In this document: piece after piece, positions 35,729 through 47,544 of the stretch | Numbering within the stretch: the first letter of the stretch is position 1 | Layout: each line of letters starts with the position of its first letter | DNA from: Spongilla lacustris | Lineage: Eukaryota; Porifera; Demospongiae; Spongillida; Spongillidae | Reading direction: 5' to 3' | NCBI GenBank assembly: GCA_949361645.1 | Contig: OX442418.1 | Coordinates: 3,305,771 to 3,369,770 of the forward strand | DNA: 64,000 nt | Made by a program: the position numbers and the translations under genes | The notes under the pieces: generated by a model | Database searches by the model: none | What the model saw: the letters and a program-made list of their open reading frames with translations, nothing else | Told to the model about the DNA's origin: nothing

Positions 35729-37981
35729 TTATCGTCTAACTGATCCTACACTTACACCACTGAGAGTACTTCGCACAGTAACTCTCGACTCAGTGCGGCG
35801 ACGGTGGGGATGGCAAACATCATCGATGACAGGCAATATGGGTGGTAGGAACAATAGGATAGCACAAAGGTATACTGCAACAGTTAGCATAAAGCTAAGT
35901 ATTCCATAGGATGTGTTGATTCCTGCTCCAACTAATTCTGTTATCAAGTAGATCACCCCTCCGACTACACTGGATAAAGTCAGGAGGTAAGCTAAAACTA
36001 TTATACTTTGTGTTCGGAACTCCTTCTTCTCATTAGATCTTGTAGAGTAAGCTAAAAGTATAAGTATGATGATTAAAATTGTCTCAAAAGCAATAATGGA
36101 TGCTATCCACTGCACTTGATACTGACAATTACAAAATTCCTCTGTGCTGACAACCAAAGTGTCCCCTGATGGTAACAGGGTTTGGATAGTATTCCGTACA
36201 TAGGGATCATGTATAGACCAGGCTGTACATATGCCAGCAACAGGAACAACCATGATCACAATCAAAACAGCCAGCACACCATCACTCATCATAACATTAT
36301 AGCTTTTCTTTAAATTCAATGAACTCTTGAAGATGTAATACAGTCGGTATGTCTTCACAGTTACTGTTCCAAACACTAAGGTCAGTCCCATTGTTAAGGT
36401 CCATGGAAATGCATTACACAATACTGACTTTGTATCAATACTGATGGGAAATGTTTCTGTGATTGTGTACAGCAGTGTGGCCAGCAGGATAATATAGCAT
36501 CCAATGTAAGCAAAGTGGTTGAGTCGTGAACTTGAGGCTTTTATAGCCTTGTGATTTCTGTGCACCGTGTTCACAACATGTATCCCTAACACCAGAAGAG
36601 CAGCTACTGCATCCACCACAATGACAGTTACTGCCAGGGGTAGAGACACCAATACATGGTCCTCTTCAAAGCTGGTTGACACAAACATTGCAGTAGTAGG
36701 ATCAATTTGTAAACCACCTAAAGTGGAGTAGGTGGCTACTACATATAATGGAGGAAGTACTGTATATATCTGAGTTAGTACAGATGCTGATGAGATGTAG
36801 CCATCAAGTGGATTGAATTGTATGCTATTTCCGGCAACACCACTGAAATTTAGCTTATACATCTGCTGTTGAATGATTTGAGTGCATTGTTTTTTTCCAT
36901 ATGTATAATTAGAAAGTGAAAGTCCTCTTTCCGATAGAGGTCCAATGGAATTATTTAAGGCCACTGCCATCGCCCACACAGCATCAAATAGGGCAATGCA
37001 ATAAGAGTCCCCACTGCACACTATTCCTTGTACATTACTGGAGTTAAGGTGCGTATATGTACTTGAAGTATACTGGGAATAGGTTGAGGGGTTGAAAGCG
37101 AGGCTCTGTTTAACTACGAGGCCGATCTCTTCATCACCGCATGAATACATACTGTTGTCGTAGACAAAATATGCGCTGTCAGTTTGGTTCGCAGTAAGTA
37201 GTAACCATTGGTACCTGGGGTAGGTCATGCCCATATGGAAAGCCAAGCATAGCGCTCTCTGAAGTATTTCGGCGGATAGAAAAGACACGATCACACGTAC
37301 GTAAGTACTCCTCAAGGCCTCCAACGGGAGATAGTCAGGAGTAGCGGGAGAGACGAAAGAGAGGTTTACCTTTCCATTTAGCTTCTCTTTGAAGAGCAGA
37401 AAGGAATCGTAGTTCACGAGCATATCCGGACTGTACAGTACCGCTGCACGGGTCCAATTGTTGTGTACAAATAAAGCTACCATCGAATCAATTGCATTAG
37501 ATGTGGAAGGATTTATTCCGAAGCTGTAAGGGTACAAAGAGCGATTGCCAAGTCCAGGAGCGGAACCAAGTTGCACGTTGATGAGCGCTATTTCTGGTTG
37601 TCCAGTGAGAGGTGCCACCGCTTCAGTCGCATCGGAACACTCCGGGCCGATTATGCCGACGATCTGTTTACCACCACTGTAGTAAAGGTTATCAATCAGA
37701 CTGATAACGGCTTTCCAGCTGAAGTTACAGCCGTCATCAGCTGGGATGAGTTCCAGGTTATAGTTTGCTAAGACGTCAGTGCGATTATTGATTTCCTGTA
37801 AAGCCAGTTGAGCGCCAGCGATGATAGTCCTGCCATCTGTTCGGGACGGAACCAACGAAGGGTCAGTATCGGGGTAGGAGAGAAGCGAAAGGAGATACAA
37901 AGTATTCGGTTTGTCGACCACTCCAATCTGAGAACCGACCACGATCACCAGGAGTGCGGCAAATACAACAGCGACTTTCAT
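35729..37981 (-). CDS. GABA-B-like class C G-protein-coupled receptor
   Basis: A single uninterrupted exon of 750 codons. The frame opens 15 codons further upstream, but the Met at 37981 is followed directly by a clear signal peptide (MKVAVVFAALLVIVVG) and is the start shared with the paralog at 61008. Residues ~25-430 form a periplasmic-binding-protein-like (Venus flytrap) domain, with GIIGPECSDATEAVAPL, paired cysteines and several N-glycosylation sites. Seven membrane helices follow at ~446-470, 489-508, 523-550, 564-588, 624-645, 658-682 and 691-715. Helix 3 carries the class C pattern C-x(4)-W-x(3)-MGLTLVFGT...KTYR. No cysteine-rich linker precedes the helices, which fits GABA-B rather than mGlu-type receptors. 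The tail is short (~35 aa) and has no obvious dimerisation coiled coil. The native ligand is unknown; GABA or another amino acid is plausible. Sponges have many such receptors. Confidence 0.93.
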   Translation of the reverse strand: MKVAVVFAALLVIVVGSQIGVVDKPNTLYLLSLLSYPDTDPSLVPSRTDGRTIIAGAQLALQEINNRTDVLANYNLELIPADDGCNFSWKAVISLIDNLYYSGGKQIVGIIGPECSDATEAVAPLTGQPEIALINVQLGSAPGLGNRSLYPYSFGINPSTSNAIDSMVALFVHNNWTRAAVLYSPDMLVNYDSFLLFKEKLNGKVNLSFVSPATPDYLPLEALRSTYVRVIVSFLSAEILQRALCLAFHMGMTYPRYQWLLLTANQTDSAYFVYDNSMYSCGDEEIGLVVKQSLAFNPSTYSQYTSSTYTHLNSSNVQGIVCSGDSYCIALFDAVWAMAVALNNSIGPLSERGLSLSNYTYGKKQCTQIIQQQMYKLNFSGVAGNSIQFNPLDGYISSASVLTQIYTVLPPLYVVATYSTLGGLQIDPTTAMFVSTSFEEDHVLVSLPLAVTVIVVDAVAALLVLGIHVVNTVHRNHKAIKASSSRLNHFAYIGCYIILLATLLYTITETFPISIDTKSVLCNAFPWTLTMGLTLVFGTVTVKTYRLYYIFKSSLNLKKSYNVMMSDGVLAVLIVIMVVPVAGICTAWSIHDPYVRNTIQTLLPSGDTLVVSTEEFCNCQYQVQWIASIIAFETILIIILILLAYSTRSNEKKEFRTQSIIVLAYLLTLSSVVGGVIYLITELVGAGINTSYGILSFMLTVAVYLCAILLFLPPILPVIDDVCHPHRRRTESRVTVRSTLSGVSVGSVRR

Positions 37982-38026
37982 AACTGTAATTAAATCAATA
38001 ATTGAAGTGATTACGTCATGGACCAT

Positions 38027-38430
38027 TAACTACATGTAGATCAAGGATTATTTCCTTTTCCCTGTGACGTCACGCATGAATTTTTTTTTTGGGGGGGGGG
38101 GGGGGAGGGGGGAGGGAGGCAACTTATAAAATGGCGTAACTTCACCATCATAGCTCCTACATGCTTTTCCTTTTAAATTTTAATTGAGATTAAATTAAAG
38201 AAAGAGAGAGAGAAATTAATTTCATTTACCATTAATTTCGTACTTGCTGTGTTTCTTTGTGAGGTTCCTACATGTATGAGGACTTATGTTGTGTCAAACC
38301 CAACCACTTAATTTGTGACGTCAGAAGGCAAAAGGTCCATTTGCGTGCCACGGCTGTTCAGTGCGGCTGTTTGCGACCAGGCTTTAGAAATTAACGTGCT
38401 AGCCTCATTATAAATACTTATACCATTTTA
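38027..38430. other. Upstream region of the GABA-B-like gene
   Basis: This contains a G-rich homopolymer run (about 38090-38118) and a final segment (38365-38430: CTGTTTGCGACCAGGC, AACGTGCTAGCCTCATTATA) that recurs upstream of the paralog at 61222-61296. Any promoter is expected here, but no element was recognised. Confidence 0.5.
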
Positions 38431-38572
38431 TGGGCGGATCCAGCGAGGGCCCCCCCCGAACCATGATGAATATATTTAGTAATAGCGCATTCGTGCTTCG
38501 ATGCAGTATAGTGTTTCTCGACGACACATAGTTTTAAAGCGTGCCTTGCATTCTTCCGTCGGATGGTAATTT

Positions 38573-38612
38573 ACCCCGTTGAAGTTAGCCGCACATTCCT
38601 CAGCCGCACATT
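38573..38612. repeat. Left arm of a 40-bp inverted pair (~11 kb apart)
   Basis: ACCCCGTTGAAGTTAGCCGC and the following 20 bases recur inverted at 49491-49530 with essentially no mismatch, near both ends of the 12-kb block. Confidence 0.8.
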
Positions 38613-39079
38613 CCAAGTAATTATCCTGCGATCGTGGCCATACGGCTAATCATAATCATGCGTTGAAGTTTGCATTGGGATTATAACAATTGTGAATACA
38701 GTTACGGAGTTACTGCAAGAGCGCTCTACAGTGGAAACCATCACACTTGCTCCTATAATTTTTTTGTACTGTTATTTTGTTCACTTGAATATATTTCAAT
38801 AACAATGAGCTCAAATGGAAATCTGACAACGTAGGTATAGTGTACAACTATTTTTAAATATATACTGAAAGTTAAAAAGCATCACGTGACTATTTACTTT
38901 TGTTATTAACACTTGTTGTGACCCTTGTGCAAAAAATTTTGTAAGCATAATTCCTCCTCCTGTAGGCAATAGATCCATATTCGCAATATATCTAAAGAAC
39001 AAGCATTAGCAACCTTTGGCCGCGTCGGTTTTTAAGTCCGGTAAATAGTTACGGTATTATCGTGCTAGATATGCGTTTT

Positions 39080-39880
39080 TAGCTCGTAAAAGCTTAGCGA
39101 TGTCTCACTGGACTGATATATTTCGTTTCCGAGTCGTCACATATTAGATCTATCGCGAAATCGTACTTGGGAGGCAATAGACCCTTCTTTGCCGTTAAAA
39201 AAGTGCCATCAGAGCTGAGTACCTGAAAACCTCCGCCATATCGCGATGAATTGCATTTGAAATGTCATAATTGCGTCAGTTTGTTCATGAATATATTTAT
39301 AATGTGACGTATCGGCAGTGATAATACGAAATCAGTAGCATCAAATTGGGCAGGTTACAAGAAACGTCAAAGAATAAGAGGCAACTCTAAAGCTGGAAGC
39401 GAAGCGGACCCAATTAGCTATTTTGAAGCTGCCATCAAGGATTCGAAGCTTTGGGTGATAGAACGCTAGCCTTGCGAATGTCTTAATGGCCCATAAAGCT
39501 TCCCAATTTGATGCTACTGATTTACTAAACGTTCGCCGTGAGTGGCTGCAAGATGCAGCATCGTTAGCTTAAGAACCGTTTTCACAATTCTCATTGAGTC
39601 AATGACAGCACTTGCATCCATTCGTATTATCTCTGCCAATACGTCACATTATAAATATATTCATGATACAAAATGACGCAATGATGACGTTCAAATGTAA
39701 TTCATCGCGGAGGTTTTCAGGTACTCAGCTCTGATGGCACTTTTTTAAAGGCAAAGAAGGGTCTATTGCCTCCCAAGTACAATTTCGCGATAGATCTAAC
39801 ATGTGACGACTCGGAAACGAAATATAGCAGTCCAGTGCTCTCGTACTACGAAATAGCATCGCTAAGCTTTTACGAGCTTA
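39080..39880. repeat. Large foldback palindrome, ~275-390-bp arms
   Basis: 39080-39355 is the inverse of 39493-39880 apart from small indels. Shared blocks are AGCTCGTAAAAGCTTAGCGA, GGGAGGCAATAGACCCTTCT, GCCATCAGAGCTGAGTACCT, AATATATTTATAATGTGACG and AGTAGCATCAAATTGGG. The loop is about 140 bp. It lies immediately inside the left terminal repeat of the 3.2-kb element, so it is probably a nested foldback element. Confidence 0.85.
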
Positions 39881-39900
39881 ATGTCTATTTGCATCCAAAC

Positions 39901-41621
39901 TGTGAACAGGTGTTCACACTTTACTGCATAACTTCCTCATTGTGTTACGCCACTAAGGAAGATCAGATTAGGTCATGATTTTTATATAACATACCCAAAA
40001 ATGGTTTTGATATATTGCTTTAACATTATTTGAAATTATTAAGTCCTTAGGGTGATTTGAGGGCTTCATGTAAGAGTTGTTTGTGAAGAATTTCAACATG
40101 AAAACCAGACCTAACTCTCCTTGTATGTAATTACCAGATGGAATGTAAATTTCAAAGTTCAAGTTAACATTTGCATTACACTATCACCTGACAACATTGG
40201 TATTATGTTGCTTTAATTTATAGTTAATCTGTGACTAACTTAATTAGGCTTAAGTAAAGTGTGAACACATGTTCACACTTTACTTTTATTGGCACTTTAA
40301 ATTGAATTTTGCATCAGGGGAACATGATATATAATAGTGCATCACAATGATGATAGAGGGCATTAAGGCCTATGTACCTCATCTTGGATCATCTTGATGC
40401 TTTTTAGGTACAGTGTGCACACCTGTGCACACTGTACTATGTTATGTGGTACTGATGACTGGTAATTGCTGACAATGTTTATCTTGACATTTGTATCAGT
40501 GGTTATTGTTGTCAATCATTATGTAAGGAAACACTATTTATTAGGAGAAAATTGCATAAGCCAAAATGCACTTAGTGTTGCTACTTGCATGCTAATCATT
40601 TGCCGCAGATTCGACACTGCTTCTCTTCCACCTCTGCAAAGCTGTCTTCCTCTTCTTATTTGCAGGTACATGTACAAAACCTTTCAAGTGAAGTATCAGA
40701 CACCTAAGCTTTGAAGCAGGGAACAGGTACAGTGCAGAAGCTTCCTTCCTTCTGACTTCCCAGGTTCACAAGGGGATTGTGCCACACCTCCATATGTCAT
40801 TCTACATGTACTACACATGCATCCTGCTGCGGCTACTGTCACAGATGATTAGTTCATGCTCAACATCTGCTTCAACCTGAATCACCCATGTAGCCCTGGC
40901 TTTAATTTCCTCCCGGCCTCCTTCTCATCTAAGTCTAGGCAGTTTTCTTCACTGGCTTTATTAGAAACACTACATATATACGCTCTGTTCAACTGCCCTA
41001 CCTACGTGTCTTTTCCGTTCTCACTAGTCTGGTACATCGTCACTGGGGACTCACTGTAAATCCCTTGCCACGTCCTCCTTTGTCCGTGCCTGCTACCGCT
41101 GCCTAGTTGTGATATTGTATATACTCACACCTATACGTGTAAAGACGTTATAAAAAGCCATAGGTATATCCCTACTTCGAAACACTTCCTGTAATACCAG
41201 CTGTCTGCAGAAAATTCTGCATAGATTTTTTAACGTAGCTTGCCGAGTTTTACAACGCTCAAAATTAAGCCTGAAGGTCCTGGCTCCTCCTCTATAGGTA
41301 CAAAAGGGTCCTGGATCCGATCCTCAATGGTTTTAAGTAGATCCCCAATACCTTCATTGAATGGTGTTGTTTAAAAAGCAACCTAGCATAAACGCATGTA
41401 CTGCGCGCGCGCGAGCTGATTTTGAACCAACTTTGCGATTAGTAAATTAAATAACCTGTTATTAAATTATTATTTTTATCATTGTCCACCCAACCACATG
41501 TCTTTTTGCGCATAATCTGTAAAAATCTTAAACTCTGCTTATCTGTATCAAATAGTGCAGAGCTAAAAGTGAACTGTGAACACCTGTGCACACTGTGCGT
41601 ACAGTGTGCACAGGTGTTCAC
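39901..41621. repeat. Family of four 16-46-nt palindromes
   Basis: Related self-complementary sites lie at 39902-39917 (GTGAACAGGTGTTCAC), 40253-40284 (arm AGTAAAGTGTGAACA), 40408-40437 (arm GTACAGTGTGCACA) and 41576-41621 (arms with GTGAACACCTGTGCACAC). They share a GTG(A/C)ACA core. They could be protein-binding sites of the surrounding 3.2-kb element. Confidence 0.75.
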
Positions 41622-42395
41622 ACGGGCGCAAATAGACATTAACTATTTACCGGACTTAAAAACCGACGCGGCCAAAGGTTGCTAATGCTTGTTCTTTAGA
41701 TATATTGCGAATATGGTTAAGATCTATTGCCTACAGGAGGAGGAATTATGCTTACAAATTTTTTTGTAAGGGGTCACAACAAGTGTTAATAACAAAAGTA
41801 AATAGTCACGTGATGCTTTTAACTTTCAGTATATATTGAAAAATAGTTGTACACTATACCTACGTTGTCAGATTTCCATTTGAGCTCATTGTTATTGAAA
41901 TATATTCAAAATAACAGTACAAAAAAATTATAGGAGCAAGTGTGATGGTTTCCACTTAGCGTCAATTTAATTCATTTATACATTTCCAAAAACATATGCA
42001 ACAGTACACTACAATGTGAACATTATAGTGGCAGGGTATGAGTAAGAACATGAGAAATAGCTGCTGTTAAACTTGGTCGTAATAAGAGTTGTGACAATCT
42101 GGAATGGGAATTGGATAACTGAAAGAGTATATGTTATTAGCACTAAAGAGATTAGCTCACTTCAGGCCAAACTATGCGTCGGTTCGTTCGTGACAATGCA
42201 ACTGATGCAGTTGCACTAACATTACTTTCCACTTCAATTATGTATACAGTTATTTCTGACACTATTACGTATTCATATTACACAGATAAATCAATCAATG
42301 TTGCACATACCATGTCAAGGCATTTCTGCAATGGCCAGTCCCTGTCACTTCTGTTCCATTTTTCTATAGTTTGTGCTTGTGCCTCAGGACAGAAT

Positions 42396-43538
42396 TCAGA
42401 TCTGGTTTGTCCGACCAGTATGTTTCTGATCCTTGCCTATATTAAAACCCCAAATTTTTGGTTGCCGGAAATGGTTTGAATGTATGTATGGATGAACATT
42501 TACCTCCATGTCCTTCACAACATTCCTTTTACTGAATGGACACTGCTCTTCACTATAATGCCAAACATTTGAAGGGTTGAAGGGATAAAGCACACCATGA
42601 TTGTGCATAACATATTAAACTTCAGTTCAATGTAATAAAAAACACAGCTGTATCTGATGAAGTTTTTCTACACTGGGATTACACAATTCTTCATTCTGGG
42701 ATGTAGCCATTGATGATTCAGTACAATCAGTACAATAGTGATATATACATGTATAGTAAACAAGGTTTATAAATTTTACCTTCGTCATAAAAAGGAACAG
42801 CAACACATTTTGCAGTACATGTGGGACATTTGTATGTACTGATGCATGATGATTCCACTTTTGTTACTCCAACAAAGTCACATCCAATCATAAACCTAGC
42901 AAACAGATGACATCAATTTATTTAATAATCAAAACCTAGCAGAACTGTATGGCTGCTTGCATGTGCAATGCAAGTAGAAACGTTCATTCACCACATGTTC
43001 CTCAATTTCATCCTTCAGATCATTACCTTCATCTTCCCTTTCCCATTCTACATCACTGACCTCTATTTCCACACCATCACTGGGCCACTGGCCCCTTCAT
43101 TCACACCATCATTGGCCCCTTCATCTACTCCATCACTGGCCCCTTCATTCACACCATCACTTGCCCATTCATTCACAGTCTCTACATCATTAGCTCCTTC
43201 GTCCTTACTGTCATTAATGTCTCCAACCATATGAGTACTGGTCTCTTCTTGTGTACATTATCAGCAACCTTTCCATCTGTAACCAGAACTGGTTTACCAG
43301 CTCGGTCTCTAGTGCAAGTCTATTTTATGACATATGTATAATACACATATTAAAATCTAATAACATGATCTGTAGCACTGAATGCAATTGTAGTTACCTT
43401 ATACCAGTATGCAGCAACTGCTGCCACAAACTTTAAAGATGGATTAGTTTTCTCAGACAAAGCTTGCGCAGCTAAAAGTACAAGTAACCACTTGGCCCAA
43501 TACATGATGATCTTTGGGAGGTGTCTCATCTGTATCAC
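42396..43538 (-). pseudogene. Remnant gene with PHD-like and acidic-repeat exons
   Basis: On the minus strand an exon at about 42779-42898 has an acceptor TTGCTAG and a donor GAAGGTAAA and reads MIGCD, then VGVTKVESS, then YKCPTC. This resembles the end of a PHD finger, but its central Cys/His part is missing. Upstream, 42960-43230 encodes a repeat of DEGANDGVNEGAS type and, in another frame, EIEVSDVEWEREDEGNDL; a 7-bp insertion near 43085 separates these frames. The frame at 43350-43538 (KWLLVLLAAQALSEKTNPSL) also looks coding. Together they suggest a decayed chromatin-reader-like or transposon gene. No full protein can be built. Confidence 0.35.
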
Positions 43539-44095
43539 ATGTACAGATGTACTTTATAAGTTCACTAGGCTCAAAGTTGTGCTTTCGTCTTAATTATAGG
43601 GAGCTATTATAAGCACATTCTATAATACAAGAAGACATAAAGTGGGGCTAGGCTGTAGTACATGTGGCTAGTGTATGTGAAGACCACTCCTCAAGCCTAT
43701 AGCCTATAGATCAACAATAGACACAGTTAATTCCTAATACGGTCACAACTCAACAGTTCAAGCCAAACTTAAGTATGTATGCAGACATCTATGTACAATC
43801 ACTATCACCAACACAACCACACGTATTTGTAACGGCTTAACCCTGCTTCAACTGATATTTTAAAAAAATTATTTTACACATTACAAAACTGACAAGACAA
43901 GGAAATATAAATCAGACTACAGAGTCAAACATCAGCTTGATATACAGCAGGTGCATCACAGGAGGTTCCAGGATGGATCTAGAGAACATAAAAAATATTT
44001 TTAAAATGTAAAAACATGCAAACATAACTTATGCATACCTACAAAATCCATTCTACTCACAAAAACCATCTCTATAGGTCCGCTTGCTTCACACC

Positions 44096-45118
44096 CCTAG
44101 CTGGTCCAGTGTTCAGGATGCGTGCATGGTGTTGGGTTCCCAGTTGGCACATGTACACTCCTACCCTGTGGGTACATGAAACTACTCGCATATAGACTGT
44201 ATGTGCTTTGCAACTCACAAGGATGGTACCCATCTCCAAGCTCTTGAATACTTATTAACCATGGTCACACCCCCAGCTGGTCCAGTGTTCATGATCCGCG
44301 CGTGGTGTTGGGTTCCCAGTTGGCACATGTACACACCTACCCTGTGGGTACATGAAACTACTCACAGGTTGACTGGATGTGCTTTGTAACTCACAGAATG
44401 GCATCCATCTCCAAGCTCTTAAAATATCCATTTTATTATAGATATTTTAAGAGCTTGGAGATAGATGCCATTGCTCTAAGTTACAAAGCACATCCAGTCA
44501 ACCTGTGAGTAGTTTCATGTACCCACAGGGTAGGGGTGTACATGTGCCAACTGGGAACCCAACACCATGCGCGGATCCTGAACACTGGACCTGCTGGGTG
44601 TGTGACCACGGTTAATAAGTATTCAAGAGCTTTGAGATAGATGCCATTGCTGTGAGTTAAAAAACACATCCAGTCTATCTGTGAGTAGTTTCATGTACCC
44701 ACAGGGTAGATGTGTACATGTGCCAACTGGGACCCCAACACCACGCGTGGATCCAGAACACTGGACCAGCTGGGGGTGTGACCACAGCTGCATAGTGTTC
44801 AGGATCAGCGCGTGGTGTTGGGTTCCCAGTTGGCACATGTGCACATCTACCCTGTGGGTACATGAAACTACTCAGAGATAGACTTGATGTGTTTTTTAAC
44901 TCACAGCAATGGCATCTATATATCTCAAAGCTCTTGAATACTTATTAACCGTGGTCACACCCCTGCTGGTCTAGTGTTCAGGATCCGCGCGTGGTGTTGG
45001 GTTCCCAGTTGGCACATATACACATCTACCCTGTGGGTACATGAAACTACTCACAGGTTGACTGGATGTGCTTTTTAACTCACAAGATTGGCATCCATCT
45101 CCAAGGTCTTAAAATATC
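44096..45118. repeat. Inverted array of ~170-180-bp units
   Basis: At least six copies of a unit contain GGTCCAGTGTTCAGGATC, TGTTGGGTTCCCAGTTGGCA, CCCTGTGGGTACATGAAACT and CATCTCCAAGCTCTT. Two run forward (44096-44412), two inverted (about 44430-44780) and two forward again (44795-45118). The first junction is a short hairpin with the arm CCAAGCTCTTAAAATATC at 44412-44460. Two more degraded copies are at 48940-49300. No coding function is seen. Confidence 0.85.
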
Positions 45119-45136
45119 TATTACATGCGGCTGTGC

Positions 45137-46893
45137 CAGCCACGGCTGTTTGCGGCCATACATTTTGTGGACACTAGGTTATTTATCCGGAATATTGAAA
45201 TCATTACGTCTGCCTTAGCAACGCCCATGGCAACCACATAGCAGAACAAAAACGTGAGCCAGCACAAAACAAATTGGTTATTGTCGCCGTTTGAAACAAC
45301 GAAATAAAGCCAGCATCGTTTTTCTATTTACAGTGCTTACCTCATGCTACAGGTTCGTTGCCACGCTGCGTTATAGCTCGTGAAAGCGGGTAACCCGCGT
45401 GAGTTATCTACGTACCCAACCCATAGAAAGTTGAAATCAAAGCTGAATCTTGAAGTAGCTAGAAGGTGCTAGCTGATAATGGTATGTGCTAAAAGCCACC
45501 TTTTTTTTTGGCTAGTAATATGTGGTACCAAAGTTACGCGTGAAAAGCGATATGGTCATTGCTGAATTCGCTTGGGTCCAGTTGGGAGGAGGGTCGCTGC
45601 CACATTTTGTGGAGCCACGGAGGCCTTCACATTAAGTACCAATTGCTGAACTTTGTCTGGTACTGAATAAGGGGTACGTCCTTTGAACCTGGCATGTATG
45701 GATTCAGCTCCAGCTGTTTTCCCATGCAGGAGGCCAAAGCACTTTAATTTACTTGCCCGTGGCACGTTTTTTTGTTCTGCAACTTGCTGTCCTGGTAGGC
45801 TTGGGTGATATGGCATAAATGTAAGGTCTCATTAAAAAAAAAAAAAAAAAAAAAAAAACAACCAAAAAAAAAAAGCGGTGAATTGTAATTAGCTGAAAGC
45901 ATGTTAATGCCAACCTTTGGGGCAGACAAGATGTTGTCTCACTTCAGGCTTTATCAGTTGCACTGGTGTGCGCCATACTTAATATCCTTCATACACTCAG
46001 GTGCTATGTCCATTAATAAGTGTGTGGATCAGTTGTGGTGCTGCCTTTAGCTGTGTTGCAGGTAGTGGAGTGTCTATGAAGTAGCATGAACATATAACCC
46101 CACTGCAACTGAACACCTTGAACCTTGCACATCAGTGCCCTACACAGGAGCTGTAAAACCCTCAGGATTATGAGACACTGTAGCTGCTTCAAAATTTAAA
46201 GGGACTATGCTTGTGAATGGTGTGAGCTGCTGATATTGTGCTTCCAGCACAAGAGGTTCTCTGCTAGATCTGTCATTCAGCTATTAACACCAGCAATCAT
46301 TGCTTGTGTTAATAGCAAAAACAGTGTACAAATGACCTGCAAACTCTTAACAGGTATATGAACTCCTTGATTTATTTTCCCTAGCCTCCACCAAGAACCA
46401 GCTACACACTGCAACGCTCTTTGCCTTTCGGCATGTGGTGCTCCATTCAAAACCACACCAATTATTCATAAAATACTGATGCCCGGTTTAGTGGTAAAAA
46501 AAAAGGTGGCTAGTTCTGAACATCATATATATGATCTCCCATGTGTGTTGTTGAGTGTTCTTGCTTACCGACCTGTTTAGTGGGTTGGTTCGGCCGTACA
46601 ACGAGCTGGAAGTAGACCCCCCAAAGTTACATGCGCGTAAAAACGGCCTGCGCATAACTATTAGTCAAATGAAGTGCTCTTGCGCGTTGATAACTTTGTT
46701 GACTAGACTGGTAGGGTGTGTGCGGGAGCTATTTGTTTCAACGGAACAACTTACAGCATGTGTTGTATATGGCTCGCTAAAAATTAAACGACTTGGATAA
46801 TGAGGTACGAACATTACAGCTTTTGGGGCGTATACCGTATTGTCTAATTATCAACCTAGTGTCCAGCCGCAAACAGCCGTGCAGCTGATCAGC
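45137..46893. mobile_element. Element with CGGCTGTTTGCGG inverted ends
   Basis: The left end (CACGGCTGTTTGCGGC, GGACACTAGGTT, 45139-45182) recurs inverted at 46850-46890. An internal inverted pair with AAAAGGTGGC / GCCACCTTTT lies near 45500 and 46505. The minus frame at 45556-45816 (LLHGKTAGAESIHARFKG) and the plus frame at 46555-46800 are open but unrecognised. An A-run at 45834-45874 is present. Similar CGGCTGTTTGCGACCAGG ends occur at 38363 and 61222. Confidence 0.55.
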
Positions 46894-47470
46894 GCCGGGT
46901 TAACCGGGGCGCAGGTGGCGCAAAAGCGCCAGGCTCACAGACAATAGGGGCCCATTAATCCACATATGTGCACGCCTACAATCGATTAATTTAATTATTT
47001 TCTAAATTAATACAACAATAATTATAACGCAGCGTCGACGAGTGAAAATCACAATTATATCCGGCATTGGCCACTTTATTTCCCATTGCCAATTGCGCAC
47101 TGACTTACTATCAGACTGTTAGTACATTCTCAGGCATCTTTGGGTCTCACATTCGTGTCGAAAGCAGGTGCATTTCTGAATTTATAATTATTTAACTCTT
47201 AAAAAATTAATTGTACTGGTATCTTCTGGCAAACATTTAGTAATTCTGAGCATATAATCCATCCAAACTAGACTTGTTAGTCAGATCGTCGTATTTATAA
47301 AGCCGCGGCTATTTTAAAGTGCATTATGCATACATGGATGTAAGTCGCATCAATCAGTGATTTAGTCGTATATGTATCGTTACAAATCAAGTTACATGCT
47401 TACAATTGTGGTAAAAAAATGCGGGGCAATTTTGAAATCATCAGTTTAAGCGTTAATTAATATAAGAAAA

Positions 47471-47508
47471 CAGCGGCGGATCCCGGGGGTGGAGGGCACT
47501 CGGGGCAC

Positions 47509-47544
<36 letters not shown>

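Larger units (their letters stand above)
38729..41958. mobile_element. 3.2-kb element with ~325-bp terminal inverted repeats
   Basis: 38729-39055 recurs inverted at 41641-41958 with few differences. The termini are GTGGAAACCATCACACTTGC and its complement. Other shared blocks are TAGGTATAGTGTACAACTAT, CATCACGTGACTATTTACTT and GCCGCGTCGGTTTTTAAGTC. No transposase was recognised in the interior, which holds a second palindrome (39080-39880) and a family of short palindromes. Confidence 0.85.

Noticed and set aside
37571..37993. Plus-strand frames inside the GABA-B-like gene
   Set aside because: They are shadows of the minus-strand gene; the equivalent frames in the paralog only mirror its conservation.
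39766..39978. 70-codon frame starting MPPKYNFAIDLTCDD
   Set aside because: It lies in one arm of the large palindrome and extends beyond it without domain similarity.
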